This document shows positions 1-8,502 of a stretch of 64,000 bases of DNA, in pieces. A program made the position numbers and the translations under genes. Each line of letters starts with the position of its first letter. Within the stretch, counting starts at the first letter, position 1. The stretch spans positions 2,384,501 through 2,448,500 of the forward strand of contig CP016211.1 of assembly GCA_001931535.1 (NCBI GenBank), in the 5' to 3' direction. Source of the DNA: Minicystis rosea (GTDB taxonomy: Bacteria; Myxococcota_A; Polyangia; Polyangiales; Polyangiaceae). The notes under the pieces are model-generated. The model was not told the DNA's origin and did not search any database. It saw only the letters and a list, made by a program, of their open reading frames with translations.

Positions 1-144
1 CCCGACACCGAGCCTCTCTTCATCCGCGCGAGCGCGCCCGAGATCGACGGCGAAGAGGTCACGTCCGCGTGCGCCGAGGTGATCGATCGTGTCGGCCGGC
101 TCCGTCTCCGCGTCGAGGGCTCGGTGGCCCGGAGGGTCGCGTGA
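1..144 (+). CDS. C-terminal end of an unidentified protein (5' end outside window)
   Basis: Frame 1 is open from the first base and ends at the TGA at 142-144, giving the last 47 residues of a protein that starts upstream of the window. The tail is charged and ends in SVARRVA; no motif is recognisable. Its stop codon overlaps the GTG start of the desaturase (141-143) by four bases, so it is almost certainly the preceding gene of the same translationally coupled operon. Function cannot be inferred from this fragment. Confidence 0.6.
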   Translation, partial: PDTEPLFIRASAPEIDGEEVTSACAEVIDRVGRLRLRVEGSVARRVA

Positions 145-1229
145 TCACCTCGACCTTCGGCATCCGCGCTCTGCGGCGCGCGCTCCGCGAACGGATGCCC
201 GCGGAAGCGTTTCAGCCTCAGCCCTGGCGAGGCGTGGCGGCGTACGTGGAGATGGCCGCGGCCGGCATCGTGATCACCGCGATCGTGCTCGCGAAGCTGC
301 CCTGGTTCGCGAACCTCCTGCTCTCGCTGGTGCTCGGGCAGATGATCGTCTCGGTGGGGCTCGCCGCGCACGAAGCGCTGCACCAGAGCGTGTTCCGCTC
401 ACGCCGCGCCAATCAAATCCTCGGCGCGCTGGGCTTCGCGCCGTTGCTCGTCACGCCCGGCCTCTGGGTCGCGTGGCACGTGCAGGCGCATCACGGGAGC
501 ACCAACCGATCGAGCCGCGATCCGGATGCGCTGATGGACGTCGACGCCTACCACCACCGCTGGCTCGCGCGGATGCGGGCGCGCATGTCGCCGGGGCATC
601 GCCACTGGCTCTCCATTGCTTCGCTCGCCTACATGTTCACGCTGCAGGGGCAGGTCTTCCTCTGGGTGCACTGCGACGAGCCCGCGATCCGCGAGCGCGT
701 GACGCTCGATCGCCGGCGCGAGCGGATCCTGTCGGTGCTCCTCTTCGCCGCCTGGCTCGCGCTCGTAGCCCTGCTCGGCCGCAACGCGCTCTGGATCCTC
801 GTGATCCCGCTGCTCACGGCGAACCTCACCCTCATGCTCTACATCTCCACCCAGCATTGGATCCGCCCGCTCGTGAAGGACGACGATCCCGTGCTGACCA
901 CCGTGAGCGTCGAGGTCCCGCGCTTCTTCGACTGGTGGCATTTCGGCTTCAGCCACCACCAGGAGCACCACCTCTTCCCGCGGATGAGCCACAAGTTCGG
1001 TCCGCTCCTGCGCCGGACGCTGCGCGAGATCGAGCCGCGCGCCGTCGCCCTCCTGCCGCTCTCGCGCGCGCTGCGCGCAGCCTTCGCGACGCCGGCGCTC
1101 TACCGCGACGACGGGACGCTCGTCCACGAGGACGGGAGCGGCGCGGTCGCCCTCGACGAGCTCGCGCAGAGCCTCGATCTCCCCGCCTTCGAGATCTCTT
1201 CCACGCGAGCGCGGGAGTCAGTGCCGTGA
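141..1229 (+). CDS. Membrane fatty acid desaturase
   Basis: A 362-residue integral membrane diiron desaturase of the FA_desaturase type. The three diagnostic histidine boxes are present: HEALH, then HVQAHH, and near the C-terminus HHQEHH. Hydrophobic segments lie around the first box and in the middle (the stretches around LLLSLVLGQMIVSVGLAAH and ILVIPLLTANLTLMLYI). The GTG start at 141 is chosen because it overlaps the upstream stop as GTGA; an upstream in-frame start at 69 would run 75 bases into the preceding gene. Its stop overlaps the next start by four bases, so it is co-translated with the FAD oxidoreductase and the PF10118-type protein that follow. Substrate (acyl chain, carotenoid or other lipid) cannot be told from sequence. 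Confidence 0.9.
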   Translation: MITSTFGIRALRRALRERMPAEAFQPQPWRGVAAYVEMAAAGIVITAIVLAKLPWFANLLLSLVLGQMIVSVGLAAHEALHQSVFRSRRANQILGALGFAPLLVTPGLWVAWHVQAHHGSTNRSSRDPDALMDVDAYHHRWLARMRARMSPGHRHWLSIASLAYMFTLQGQVFLWVHCDEPAIRERVTLDRRRERILSVLLFAAWLALVALLGRNALWILVIPLLTANLTLMLYISTQHWIRPLVKDDDPVLTTVSVEVPRFFDWWHFGFSHHQEHHLFPRMSHKFGPLLRRTLREIEPRAVALLPLSRALRAAFATPALYRDDGTLVHEDGSGAVALDELAQSLDLPAFEISSTRARESVP

Positions 1230-2839
1230 GCGAAGCTCCGTACGACATCGTCCCTTGGAGCGGAGAGCTTCCGGGCGGCGACTTCGACTACATCGTGATC
1301 GGATCCGGCATGGGTGGCCTCACGTGCGCCGCCTCTCTCTCGGCGATGGGCCGCCGGGTCCTCGTCCTCGAGCAGCACTACACGCCGGGAGGCTTCACCC
1401 ACAGCTTCCGGCGCGGGCCGCGGACTTGGGATGTCGGCGTCCATCTCGTGGGCGAAGTGACGGAGAAGGACGAATTCGGCCGGCTCCTTCGCTTCCTCAC
1501 CGGCGATCGATTGAAGTGGTCCTCGCTCGGCCCGGTGTACGATCGCTACGCCTTTCCCGACGGCTTCACCTTCGAGTACCCGGACTCGCCCGAAGCCTAT
1601 CGCGCCGCGCTCCTCGACAGCTTCCCCGCGGAGCAGAAGGCGATCGATCGCTGGCTCACGCTCGTCACCGAGTCGTACGCGCCCTTGATGCAGCACCTCA
1701 AATCGCGCGCGTTGCCGCGCGGGATCGATCGTGTCGCACAGGCCCTCCTCGCGCGCGGCGCGAAGCGATTCTTGGAGACGCGAGCCCAGCATCTGCTCGA
1801 CGAGCTGAGCGACGACCCGCGCCTCAAGGCGGTGCTCTCCGCCCAGTGGTTCTACTGGGGGACGCCCCCGAGTCGCTCGTCCGCCGCGGTGAATCTCCTC
1901 GCCGCGCGCATGTTCTTGTGGGGCGGGTACTACCCGGTCGGAGGGAGCCCCGCGATCGCCGACGGGCTGCTCCGCCCGATCTACGCCGCCGGCGGCTGCC
2001 TTCGCGTGCGCGCCGACGTCGAGGAGATCCTCGTGCACCGCGGCCGCGCAGTCGGCGTGCGCGTTCGTGGCCGGCATGGCCGCCCGAGCACGGACGTCCA
2101 CGCGAAGCGCGTGATCAGCGCGGCGGGCGCGTACGCCACCGTGACCCGTCTCTTGCCGGAAGCATGTCGGAGCGAGCCTTGGATCGATCAGATCACCCGG
2201 CTCGAGCCCAACCAAGCGCACGTCTGCCTGTACCTCGGCTATCGCGGCGACATTCGCCGCGCGGGCGCGAGCGCCGCCAACCTCGGCATCTACGACACGT
2301 GGGACGTCGAGGCGCGCTGGGACGTCGAGGCGGGACGGGTCGGTCGCTGCCCATTCCTCTGGTGCGGCTTCGGCTCGCTCAAGAACCCGTTGCACACTTC
2401 GAGCGACGAGGCGCTGCACACCGGCGAAGTGATGGCGTTCCTGCGTTGGGACGCGGTCGCGCGCTGGTCCGGCACGCGCCACCGACGTCGAGGTGCCGAC
2501 TACGACCGCTTCAAAGAAGAGCTCAAGTCGGTGCTGCTCTCGCAGCTCCTGGAGCGCATGCCCGACCTCGAGCCCTTCATCGAGCACGTCGAGCTCTCGA
2601 CGCCGCTCACGACCGAGCACTTCGCGCGCCCGGTGGCCGGCGCCATCTACGGGCTCCACACCACCGTCGAGCGCATGCAGACCGGCGCGCTGCGCGCCCG
2701 CACCCCGATCCAGAACCTCTTCTTCGCCGGCAACGAGGTCGCGCTGAGCGGCGTGGCGGGAGCTGGCCTGGGCGGCGTCCTCGCCGCCGTCGCCGCCGAG
2801 CCCCTGGGCAGCCGCGTGTTGCTGAGGGCCATGCAATGA
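1226..2839 (+). CDS. FAD-dependent oxidoreductase, phytoene desaturase / carotenoid isomerase-like
   Basis: A 537-residue flavoprotein. After about 20 residues comes a Rossmann FAD-binding motif (VIGSGMGGLTCAASL) followed by the acidic end of the second strand (VLEQHYTPGG). The C-terminus carries the typical second dinucleotide-contact region with FFAGNEVALSGVAGAGLGG. This pattern is shared by phytoene desaturases, carotenoid isomerases and retinol saturases. The start is the GTG at 1226, which overlaps the desaturase stop (GTGA). The stop overlaps the following ATG (ATGA). The context of a desaturase and a probable diiron protein suggests oxidation, reduction or isomerisation of a polyunsaturated lipid or isoprenoid; this is inference. 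Confidence 0.85.
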   Translation: MSEAPYDIVPWSGELPGGDFDYIVIGSGMGGLTCAASLSAMGRRVLVLEQHYTPGGFTHSFRRGPRTWDVGVHLVGEVTEKDEFGRLLRFLTGDRLKWSSLGPVYDRYAFPDGFTFEYPDSPEAYRAALLDSFPAEQKAIDRWLTLVTESYAPLMQHLKSRALPRGIDRVAQALLARGAKRFLETRAQHLLDELSDDPRLKAVLSAQWFYWGTPPSRSSAAVNLLAARMFLWGGYYPVGGSPAIADGLLRPIYAAGGCLRVRADVEEILVHRGRAVGVRVRGRHGRPSTDVHAKRVISAAGAYATVTRLLPEACRSEPWIDQITRLEPNQAHVCLYLGYRGDIRRAGASAANLGIYDTWDVEARWDVEAGRVGRCPFLWCGFGSLKNPLHTSSDEALHTGEVMAFLRWDAVARWSGTRHRRRGADYDRFKEELKSVLLSQLLERMPDLEPFIEHVELSTPLTTEHFARPVAGAIYGLHTTVERMQTGALRARTPIQNLFFAGNEVALSGVAGAGLGGVLAAVAAEPLGSRVLLRAMQ

Positions 2840-3744
2840 CCACGAGCACCGAGACGCGATCGACGATCGTCGTGCGCAAGATGCGCTTCGATCTCGGCTG
2901 CTCGAAGGGCGCGCTCTGGAACGACGAGGCGCCCGAGGTCAGCTACTTGACCAACGCGTGGGCGCTGGCGCTCCCTTACCTCGAGCCGTACTTCATCTCG
3001 GCGGTGCGCGAGTGCCTCCCGCGGATCCAGGACCCTCGGATCCACGCGGATGCCGTCGCGTACTGCGCCCAGGAGCGCGAGCACGCGCAGCACCACAAGC
3101 GCTTCAATCAGCGCCTCGTCGCCGAGGGCTACCCCGGCCTCGCCGCGATGGAGACAAGCATCAAGCGGCGCCTCAACCGAGGCCGCAAGACGCAGTCGTT
3201 ACGCTGGCGCATGGCCTATACGGCGGGCTACGAGGCCGTCACCTTGCAGATCGTCCGCTTCTTCTTCCTCCACACCGATCTCTGGTTCGGCCGGGCCGAC
3301 CCTCACGTCTCGGCGATGTTGGTGTGGCACGGCGTCGAGGAAGTCGAGCACAAGAACGTCGCCTTCGACGTCTACACGACCGTCTTCGGGAGCTACTTCT
3401 GGCGCTGCCTCGGGCTCTTCGTCGCGGCCTTCACGACCGTGAAGGACATCGTCCCTCCGCTGCTCTACATGTGGCGAACCGACGGCCTGATGCGCGGTCT
3501 TCGGCAAGTGGATCGAGCCTTCTTCCGCCGCCAGCGCCACCTCGAGTGGCTCCACCTCCGCGATCTGCTCCCCGAGCTCCGCCACTACCTCAAGCCGAGC
3601 TACCACCCCTCTCAGGAGCGCGATCCCGTGGACGCCATCGCATGGATGGCCGACCACGCGCAGGGCCGATCGCTCGAGTCCATCGACACGCAGAGCCTCT
3701 CCGCGCACTTCGGCCTGTCCTCTTCTCGCGAGCGTGCCCTCTGA
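2836..3744 (+). CDS. Predicted metal-dependent hydrolase (PF10118 / COG3687-like)
   Basis: A 302-residue protein with the ferritin-like arrangement of the PF10118 family: an EREHAQHH helix motif around residue 80, and later GVEEVEHKNVAFDVY, giving the Glu/His pairs expected for a dinuclear metal site. A hydrophobic segment near residue 195-215 suggests membrane contact. The ATG overlaps the upstream stop (ATGA), so this is the third gene of the coupled operon. The family has no settled reaction; next to a desaturase and a flavin oxidoreductase, a role in lipid or steroid-like metabolism is plausible but inferred. Confidence 0.8.
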   Translation: MTTSTETRSTIVVRKMRFDLGCSKGALWNDEAPEVSYLTNAWALALPYLEPYFISAVRECLPRIQDPRIHADAVAYCAQEREHAQHHKRFNQRLVAEGYPGLAAMETSIKRRLNRGRKTQSLRWRMAYTAGYEAVTLQIVRFFFLHTDLWFGRADPHVSAMLVWHGVEEVEHKNVAFDVYTTVFGSYFWRCLGLFVAAFTTVKDIVPPLLYMWRTDGLMRGLRQVDRAFFRRQRHLEWLHLRDLLPELRHYLKPSYHPSQERDPVDAIAWMADHAQGRSLESIDTQSLSAHFGLSSSRERAL

Positions 3745-4196
3745 GCCAAAGCTGAACTTCCCCAGAGTCGATGGACAGTCGCATTGTGGGTTCTGCGCTG
3801 CGGGCTTGGAGGACGAGTGCCCACCAGGGTAGCGCGCTGCGAGCTTAGCCACGATGTCCTGTTCTCTCGGCTCACGAGACATGGATCACCTCCTGGCGAG
3901 ATGCCGGGCGAGGAGGTCCAGTTCGTCTTGCGCGGTGGACAGGGTGTCGTCGAGGGCGGCGCCACGCGTAGACGTCCTCGAACTGCGCCTCTGGTGGCGT
4001 GAGGGGCTCAACGTCGACAGCATCTTCCGCTGCGAAACGAAGGGCATCGAGTTCCAGGCGGACAGCGACGAGGCAGGATTGGAGGGGAGGGAGATGCTCG
4101 ACGACGACGCGTCCAGCGGGTGCGCGAGCGCCACCCTGGAAGATGCGCCACCTCTATCGAGGCTTTGGCTCGCCGATTACAGGTGAGCGTCGGGTG
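3745..4196. other. Intergenic region with one R2 repeat copy
   Basis: No convincing gene. The first 120 bases hold a copy of repeat family R2 (see 3754-3863). The rest has competing open frames on both strands (for example 3854-4186 on plus), none with a good ribosome site or a recognisable product; the minus frame ending at 3886 finishes with a plausible-looking DDTLSTAQDELDLL tail, so a decayed coding sequence is possible. Confidence 0.4.
3754..3863 (+). repeat. Repeat family R2, copy 1
   Basis: The stretch running GAACTTCCCC ... TCGATGGACAGTCGCATTGT ... GGGTTCTGCG matches the segment at 10311-10393 almost base for base over about 50 bases, and a second block (GCGAGCTTAGCCACGATGTC against GCGAACTTGGCTACGAGGGC) matches after a small gap. 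Copy 1 carries an insertion of about 25 bases between the blocks. Both copies are in the same orientation and intergenic. Confidence 0.6.
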
Positions 4197-4361
4197 CTAC
4201 GATTTCAACTCCCAATGGTAGTTGTTCTGCGACGGCGGGAATGTCTTGCCCTTCTCCACATACCTATCGTGCTGCGCGCCTGCGTACGCGTTGTTCGTGT
4301 CGTGATACTGCCCGTACGTCCCCGTCTGCGGGCACGTGTGACCTGACCAATACTTCGCCAT
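4197..4361 (-). CDS. Small YjzC-like protein
   Basis: A 54-residue protein starting MAKYWSGHTCPQTGTYGQYH and ending NNYHWELKS. The organisation (CPxTGxYGQY, then a VEKGKTFPPSQNN segment) recalls the YjzC family of small bacterial proteins, in which a GDTFP-like motif sits near the C-terminus. The start ATG at 4361 has a strong ribosome site, AAGGAG, seven bases upstream. The codons are less GC-biased than in neighbouring genes. It is alone between the R2 repeat and the caspase-like gene. Function is unknown; the family assignment is from memory of the motif pattern. Confidence 0.75.
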   Translation of the reverse strand: MAKYWSGHTCPQTGTYGQYHDTNNAYAGAQHDRYVEKGKTFPPSQNNYHWELKS

Positions 4362-4593
4362 CTCGATCTCCTTGGCGCTTCGCGGCGCCCGTGAGCGAGC
4401 ACGACCCTAAGCCCCCACTCAGATATTCCGCCATACGAAGAGTTACGTATGGACACACGCGTCGCAGCCTGCATCTGCGTATGCGTCGAGCCGCAAAGGG
4501 CACTTCGCGTCGAAGGCGATCTTCGAAGAGACGGAGATGTCGATGGCGGTCTCGGCGAGGAAGGACGCCCGCCGGCGATGGCGCGATCGGATG

Positions 4594-5664
4594 TCAGGCC
4601 CCCACGGGAGGCAGGCACGCGTCCTCGTCACCGTAGCTCGCGTCGACGGTGGGTGATCGGAACGCTTGCAGCATGTTGGCGAAGATTGCCGCGGTGAACG
4701 GGTCGCCCTGCTGGAAGCGCGCGATGCGGGCGCTGAAGGCGCGTACCGCAGTGTCGTGCACGCTCGCCGCGGTGAGGCCGCGCGTGAGCGCGTCGTTGAT
4801 CTCCGCCACGCATTCGTAGGCAGCGGCCGCCTCGTCGCCGCCCGCCGGGTACGTGAACCGATCGGCGTAGCCGAAGAACGCGAGCGCGCCGTGCGCCGAC
4901 ACGAGCTCCGGACCGAGCTCGGCCGCCGCCTCGCAGCCCGTGAGGTGGACGATCTTGCCGGCGACGGCGTGCGCGTCCGTCGCGCTGAAGACGGGATCTC
5001 CGCCGCTGCGTCCGTAGAACTCGCCCGGATCGCCGTGGCCGAAGCCCACGATCAGGCCGACCTCGTCGGTCGCTGCCGCGACGACCTCGGCGCGCGTGGC
5101 GCGCTCCCGCGTGCACAGCACCAGCGCCGCGTCGCGCCGCGCGAGCCGCGTATACAGGCTCATTCGCCGCACCACCAGGTCCGGCGCCGCGCCGTCGTCG
5201 CCGCCGTCGATCACGAGGACGCCTGCGCCTTCCGTGCGGCGATTGAGCCCTTCGGAGAACGAGACGTCGTCCGGTGCCGGCAGCTGCGGCACGGCCGGAA
5301 GCGCGCGGCGTGCGGCGCGGGCCGCGAGATCGCGCAGGTAGGCGAAGACCACGTTGCCCGCCGCGCGCCCCGCCGGCGTTCCATGCGCGATCTCGGCGAG
5401 GGCGTGATCGCGATCGAGCGCGCCGGCGCCGGCCACGCCGAGGTGGAAGTCCGCGAGCCGTGCGAGCGCACGGCGGACGAGATCGGCGCGAAGATCGGGC
5501 GGCAGCGCGTCGATCGGGATCATCTCTTCGCGCCCCGCGATCACGTCGTCGATCGTGAGCGCGCGCCCGTCCCGCTTCGAGAACGAGACCGGGAGATCGA
5601 GCTCCCGCTCGGTGAGGATGCCTTGGGCCCAGTCGGGCAGGCGGGACACGCGGTCGTCGGGCAC
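4594..5664 (-). CDS. Caspase-like (clan CD / CHAT-type) protein
   Basis: A 356-residue protein whose C-terminal half has the arrangement of caspase-fold Cys-His dyad proteins: a hydrophobic strand leading to GFGHGDPGEFYG (candidate catalytic His) and about 35 residues later IVHLTGCEAAAELGPELV (candidate catalytic Cys at the strand end), followed by a GALAFFGY segment. The N-terminal 150 residues are helical and unrecognised. No signal peptide is visible. The GTG start at 5664 is preferred because GGAGAGAG lies at good spacing and it sits 13 bases after the stop of the patatin lipoprotein gene; an upstream start would overlap that gene. The two are probably co-transcribed. Protease activity is inferred, not proven. 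Confidence 0.65.
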   Translation of the reverse strand: MPDDRVSRLPDWAQGILTERELDLPVSFSKRDGRALTIDDVIAGREEMIPIDALPPDLRADLVRRALARLADFHLGVAGAGALDRDHALAEIAHGTPAGRAAGNVVFAYLRDLAARAARRALPAVPQLPAPDDVSFSEGLNRRTEGAGVLVIDGGDDGAAPDLVVRRMSLYTRLARRDAALVLCTRERATRAEVVAAATDEVGLIVGFGHGDPGEFYGRSGGDPVFSATDAHAVAGKIVHLTGCEAAAELGPELVSAHGALAFFGYADRFTYPAGGDEAAAAYECVAEINDALTRGLTAASVHDTAVRAFSARIARFQQGDPFTAAIFANMLQAFRSPTVDASYGDEDACLPPVGA

Positions 5665-5677
5665 GGCTCTCTCTCCG

Positions 5678-7885
5678 TCATTGGCAAGCGAGGATGGACG
5701 CGGGGCGCAGCCGCGCCAGATCCCACGCAACGAGCGGATCTTCGTCGCACGCCGCGGTGACGGTCAGATCCTGATCGCAGCGGCGGATGCAGTCGTCGAA
5801 ATGCGACTTTCGAAGGGAGCGGTAGCGCTTCATGAACGACGCGTCGGCGGCGCGCGCGCGGTACGCGTCCACGCGCGCCGCGACGTCCTTCTTCCACGCC
5901 GAGAGGCGCTGGTTGTCGAGCTGATCGCGCACCGTGATCCACCCGAGATCGCCGAGCAGCTCACGTGGATCGGACTCGACGAACGTGCGCTCGCCGAGCA
6001 AGAACAGCCCGAGCATCATGAAGGGATCGAACTGATAAGCGTCGGCGGCCGCGCTCGCCGGCTCGACCTTCTCGGGCACGTAGACCGCGCTGAGCAGCCC
6101 CGCGCGGGTGAAGAGCGAGGGCGCCGGCAGCGACACCGCGACCTTCGGCGGGGCATCGCAGACGGAGGGGCGGAGATCGCAGAGCTCCTGACGCCGAAGC
6201 TCGGCGTACGGCACCACGAACGCCTGCTCCCATTGGCGCGCCTGCCCGACGAACGCGCCGATCATGCCGAACAGCGCCGGAAACGCGCCTTGGATCGACC
6301 CGCTCGGCACGCCCTCGGCGCGGCTCGTGTTGATGGCGAGCACGCGCAGCGGATGAAACGGCCCCCCGCTGCCCGCGATGGGGGCGCGCGGCGTGGGCCA
6401 GTCGGTGAGCTGCAACGCGCGGAGCGCCGGCGTACCGGAGCGCACGCCGCCGTCGACCCAGTGCCCGTCCTCGCCCTGCGCGCCGCGCAGGCCGGAGTAG
6501 ACCCGATCGACGTGGCGCGCGAACACCGGCTCGGCGATCGACGCGATCACCGCGTTCTCGAGACACGCCGCGCGCGCCGGCCCGGCGAGCGGCGAGCAGG
6601 CCCGCTCGTCGAGCGACATCAGCACGTTCTGGCGCAGATCGACGGCGGTGACCTCGCGCACGAAGTCATTGCCGCCCACGACCGCGTCGAGCTGCCGGAA
6701 GAACGGCTCGATGAGACGGCGGCGCATGGGATCGAAGCGCATGAAGCTCGACGCCTTGCTACCGAGCAGATCGAGGACGTCGGCGTTCTCCACGCAGAGG
6801 TGGTGCCACTCGCTGCGCGCGGTGAACTCGCGCTCCATGAGCGCGAGCGCGCAGGCCTGGGGCAGGCGATCGCCCGCGCCCGAGATCGGGCCCGCGCCGA
6901 TGCACGCCTCGAGCGCCTTGCGCGTCGGCTCGGGCAGCTTTGCGGAGGCGAGCGGCGAGGCGTCGGCGAAGTACAGATCGAGCAGCGTGGCGAGGAGCGC
7001 GCCCACGCTCGCGCCGGTCGCGGCGCCGAAGCGCTCGCGCGTTCGGATGCGCTCGACGGCGGCGGCGTCGCCCGCCTGCCGTCGCGCCGCGATCGTGCGC
7101 TCGCGGAGGTCGAGCATCGCGAACAGATATCCCGCCGTGAACGCGCCGCTGGCCGCGCCGCCGCTCATGGCCACCGTCGGCAGCTCGGCGCGCGACGGCC
7201 CGCTCTCCGAAGCGCGATCGGGATCGTGCTCCAGCATGCTCACCGCGGCCTCGACGCTCTTCGTCATCGCGTCGTGAATGACGCCGCCCGGATCGCCCGC
7301 CTCGCCGAACGATCGTTGCTCGGGCCGTAGGCCACGGTGATAGGCGAACAGCGCCTGCCCCGCGTCGCCGAGCGCGGCGAGCAGCAGCCCCTCGTCCACC
7401 TCGGCGAGGCGGCACTCGAGCGACACCCGCGCCCGCGCCGTCACGGCGTCCGCGCCCGCAGCCGGCGCGGACGCGCTCACGTGCGGCAGGCTCGTGAGGT
7501 GGATCGCCGCGCACGAAGAGAAGGCGCCCTTCTCCTCCACGGTCTTGGCGCTCATGCACGACCCGAAGCTCCAGAGAGCGGTGACGCGCTCGCGCACGGG
7601 CGCCTTTCCCGCCCCGAGCATCACGTCCTTCAGGCACGCAGCGGCCGCGCGCGGCTCGTGATAGCCGACCACGAGCGCGGGGAGCACGGTGGCGCCCAGC
7701 GTCAGATCGTATTGCGGCGCCGGCGGCGGCTCGGACGGCGCATCGGGGAACGTGAACTTGTCGACGAAGGTGCGCGCGGTGATCACGCAGCCGAGCTGCG
7801 AAACGGCCCCGGCCACGACGACGCCGACGAAGCTCCGGCCGATCCACCGCAGCGCGGCGACGGTTCCTCTCATCGATCCAGCCAT
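5678..7885 (-). CDS. Patatin-like phospholipase, probably exported lipoprotein
   Basis: A 735-residue protein with the patatin signature: the oxyanion-hole motif SGGAASGAFTAGY, the nucleophile elbow GATGASVGAL (serine in G-A-S-V-G), and the catalytic aspartate as VDGGVRSG about 240 residues later. The N-terminus is a basic segment plus a hydrophobic stretch ending VSQLGC; this resembles a lipoprotein signal, though the residue three before the cysteine is Gln rather than Leu. About 200 residues precede the patatin domain and contain several cysteines. Start is ambiguous (7885 or 7873). It is the first gene of a pair with the caspase-like protein downstream. Predicted reaction is acyl ester hydrolysis of lipids. 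Confidence 0.8.
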   Translation of the reverse strand: MAGSMRGTVAALRWIGRSFVGVVVAGAVSQLGCVITARTFVDKFTFPDAPSEPPPAPQYDLTLGATVLPALVVGYHEPRAAAACLKDVMLGAGKAPVRERVTALWSFGSCMSAKTVEEKGAFSSCAAIHLTSLPHVSASAPAAGADAVTARARVSLECRLAEVDEGLLLAALGDAGQALFAYHRGLRPEQRSFGEAGDPGGVIHDAMTKSVEAAVSMLEHDPDRASESGPSRAELPTVAMSGGAASGAFTAGYLFAMLDLRERTIAARRQAGDAAAVERIRTRERFGAATGASVGALLATLLDLYFADASPLASAKLPEPTRKALEACIGAGPISGAGDRLPQACALALMEREFTARSEWHHLCVENADVLDLLGSKASSFMRFDPMRRRLIEPFFRQLDAVVGGNDFVREVTAVDLRQNVLMSLDERACSPLAGPARAACLENAVIASIAEPVFARHVDRVYSGLRGAQGEDGHWVDGGVRSGTPALRALQLTDWPTPRAPIAGSGGPFHPLRVLAINTSRAEGVPSGSIQGAFPALFGMIGAFVGQARQWEQAFVVPYAELRRQELCDLRPSVCDAPPKVAVSLPAPSLFTRAGLLSAVYVPEKVEPASAAADAYQFDPFMMLGLFLLGERTFVESDPRELLGDLGWITVRDQLDNQRLSAWKKDVAARVDAYRARAADASFMKRYRSLRKSHFDDCIRRCDQDLTVTAACDEDPLVAWDLARLRPASILACQ

Positions 7886-7980
7886 AGTCGGTCGCGGCCT
7901 CGCGCCGCAACTTATGGGCTCCAGTGACACCCCGATCACGATCGCTGTCGTGCCGCTCCATACCGCGGAGTCATGCCGCC

Positions 7981-8346
7981 ATGAGAGCCGTCATCCTCAC
8001 AGGGCCCTCCAGCTCGTCGCCTGCGCCGCCTCGCCCGTGCCGGGTCTCCACGCCGATCCACCCGCCTCGGTCAGCGCCCGCTCGGCTACCTCGAGCGGCT
8101 CCTCGAATACGACGCCAGGCACGAAAAGGAGATCGTGGCCGTGTCGAGCGGCTTCGAGGACACGCTCCGCGTGGAGCGGTATCCGCTCGACAGCTGGGGC
8201 ATCGCTGGCCCGCACACGTTCGTCGCGACGGCGAGCGCCACCCCGGGCGCGGCGTCGACTTCGCGGTTCCGTGGACTGATGTGCTGGGGCGATTCGATGC
8301 CTGGCGAAAACCTCGTCTGGTGACCTCCGCGCTCGCGGAGCCCTGA
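7981..8346 (+). pseudogene. Decayed or frameshifted gene of unknown function
   Basis: Protein-like sequence is split between two frames. From about 8090 one frame reads LGYLERLLEYDARHEKEIVA, then a GFEDTLRVERYPLDSWG segment; near 8250 the protein-like reading moves to another frame (VDFAVPWTDVLGRFDAWRK) that ends at 8346. Neither part alone has a credible start with a ribosome site. The simplest reading is one gene broken by a frameshift, or a sequencing indel near 8245-8255. Product not recognised. Confidence 0.35.
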
Positions 8347-8502
8347 CGGAGACGCGGGTTCGATACCGAAGCTCGCGAGCGCGCTCATCGGGGCAGGGAG
8401 CGCGCGAAGATCCTCGCCGCGGTCTCGGCGACTAATGGCGGACCCGGACAGCGTCCTTCCCGTTTACCACTCTCGTGGAGCGCGGCGTGATATGGATCGA
8501 GC

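Noticed and set aside
399..1127. Long open frames antisense to the desaturase and to many other genes
   Set aside because: High-GC codon bias opens shadow frames; they are Arg/Ala/Pro-rich, lack ribosome sites and overlap genes with clear motifs.
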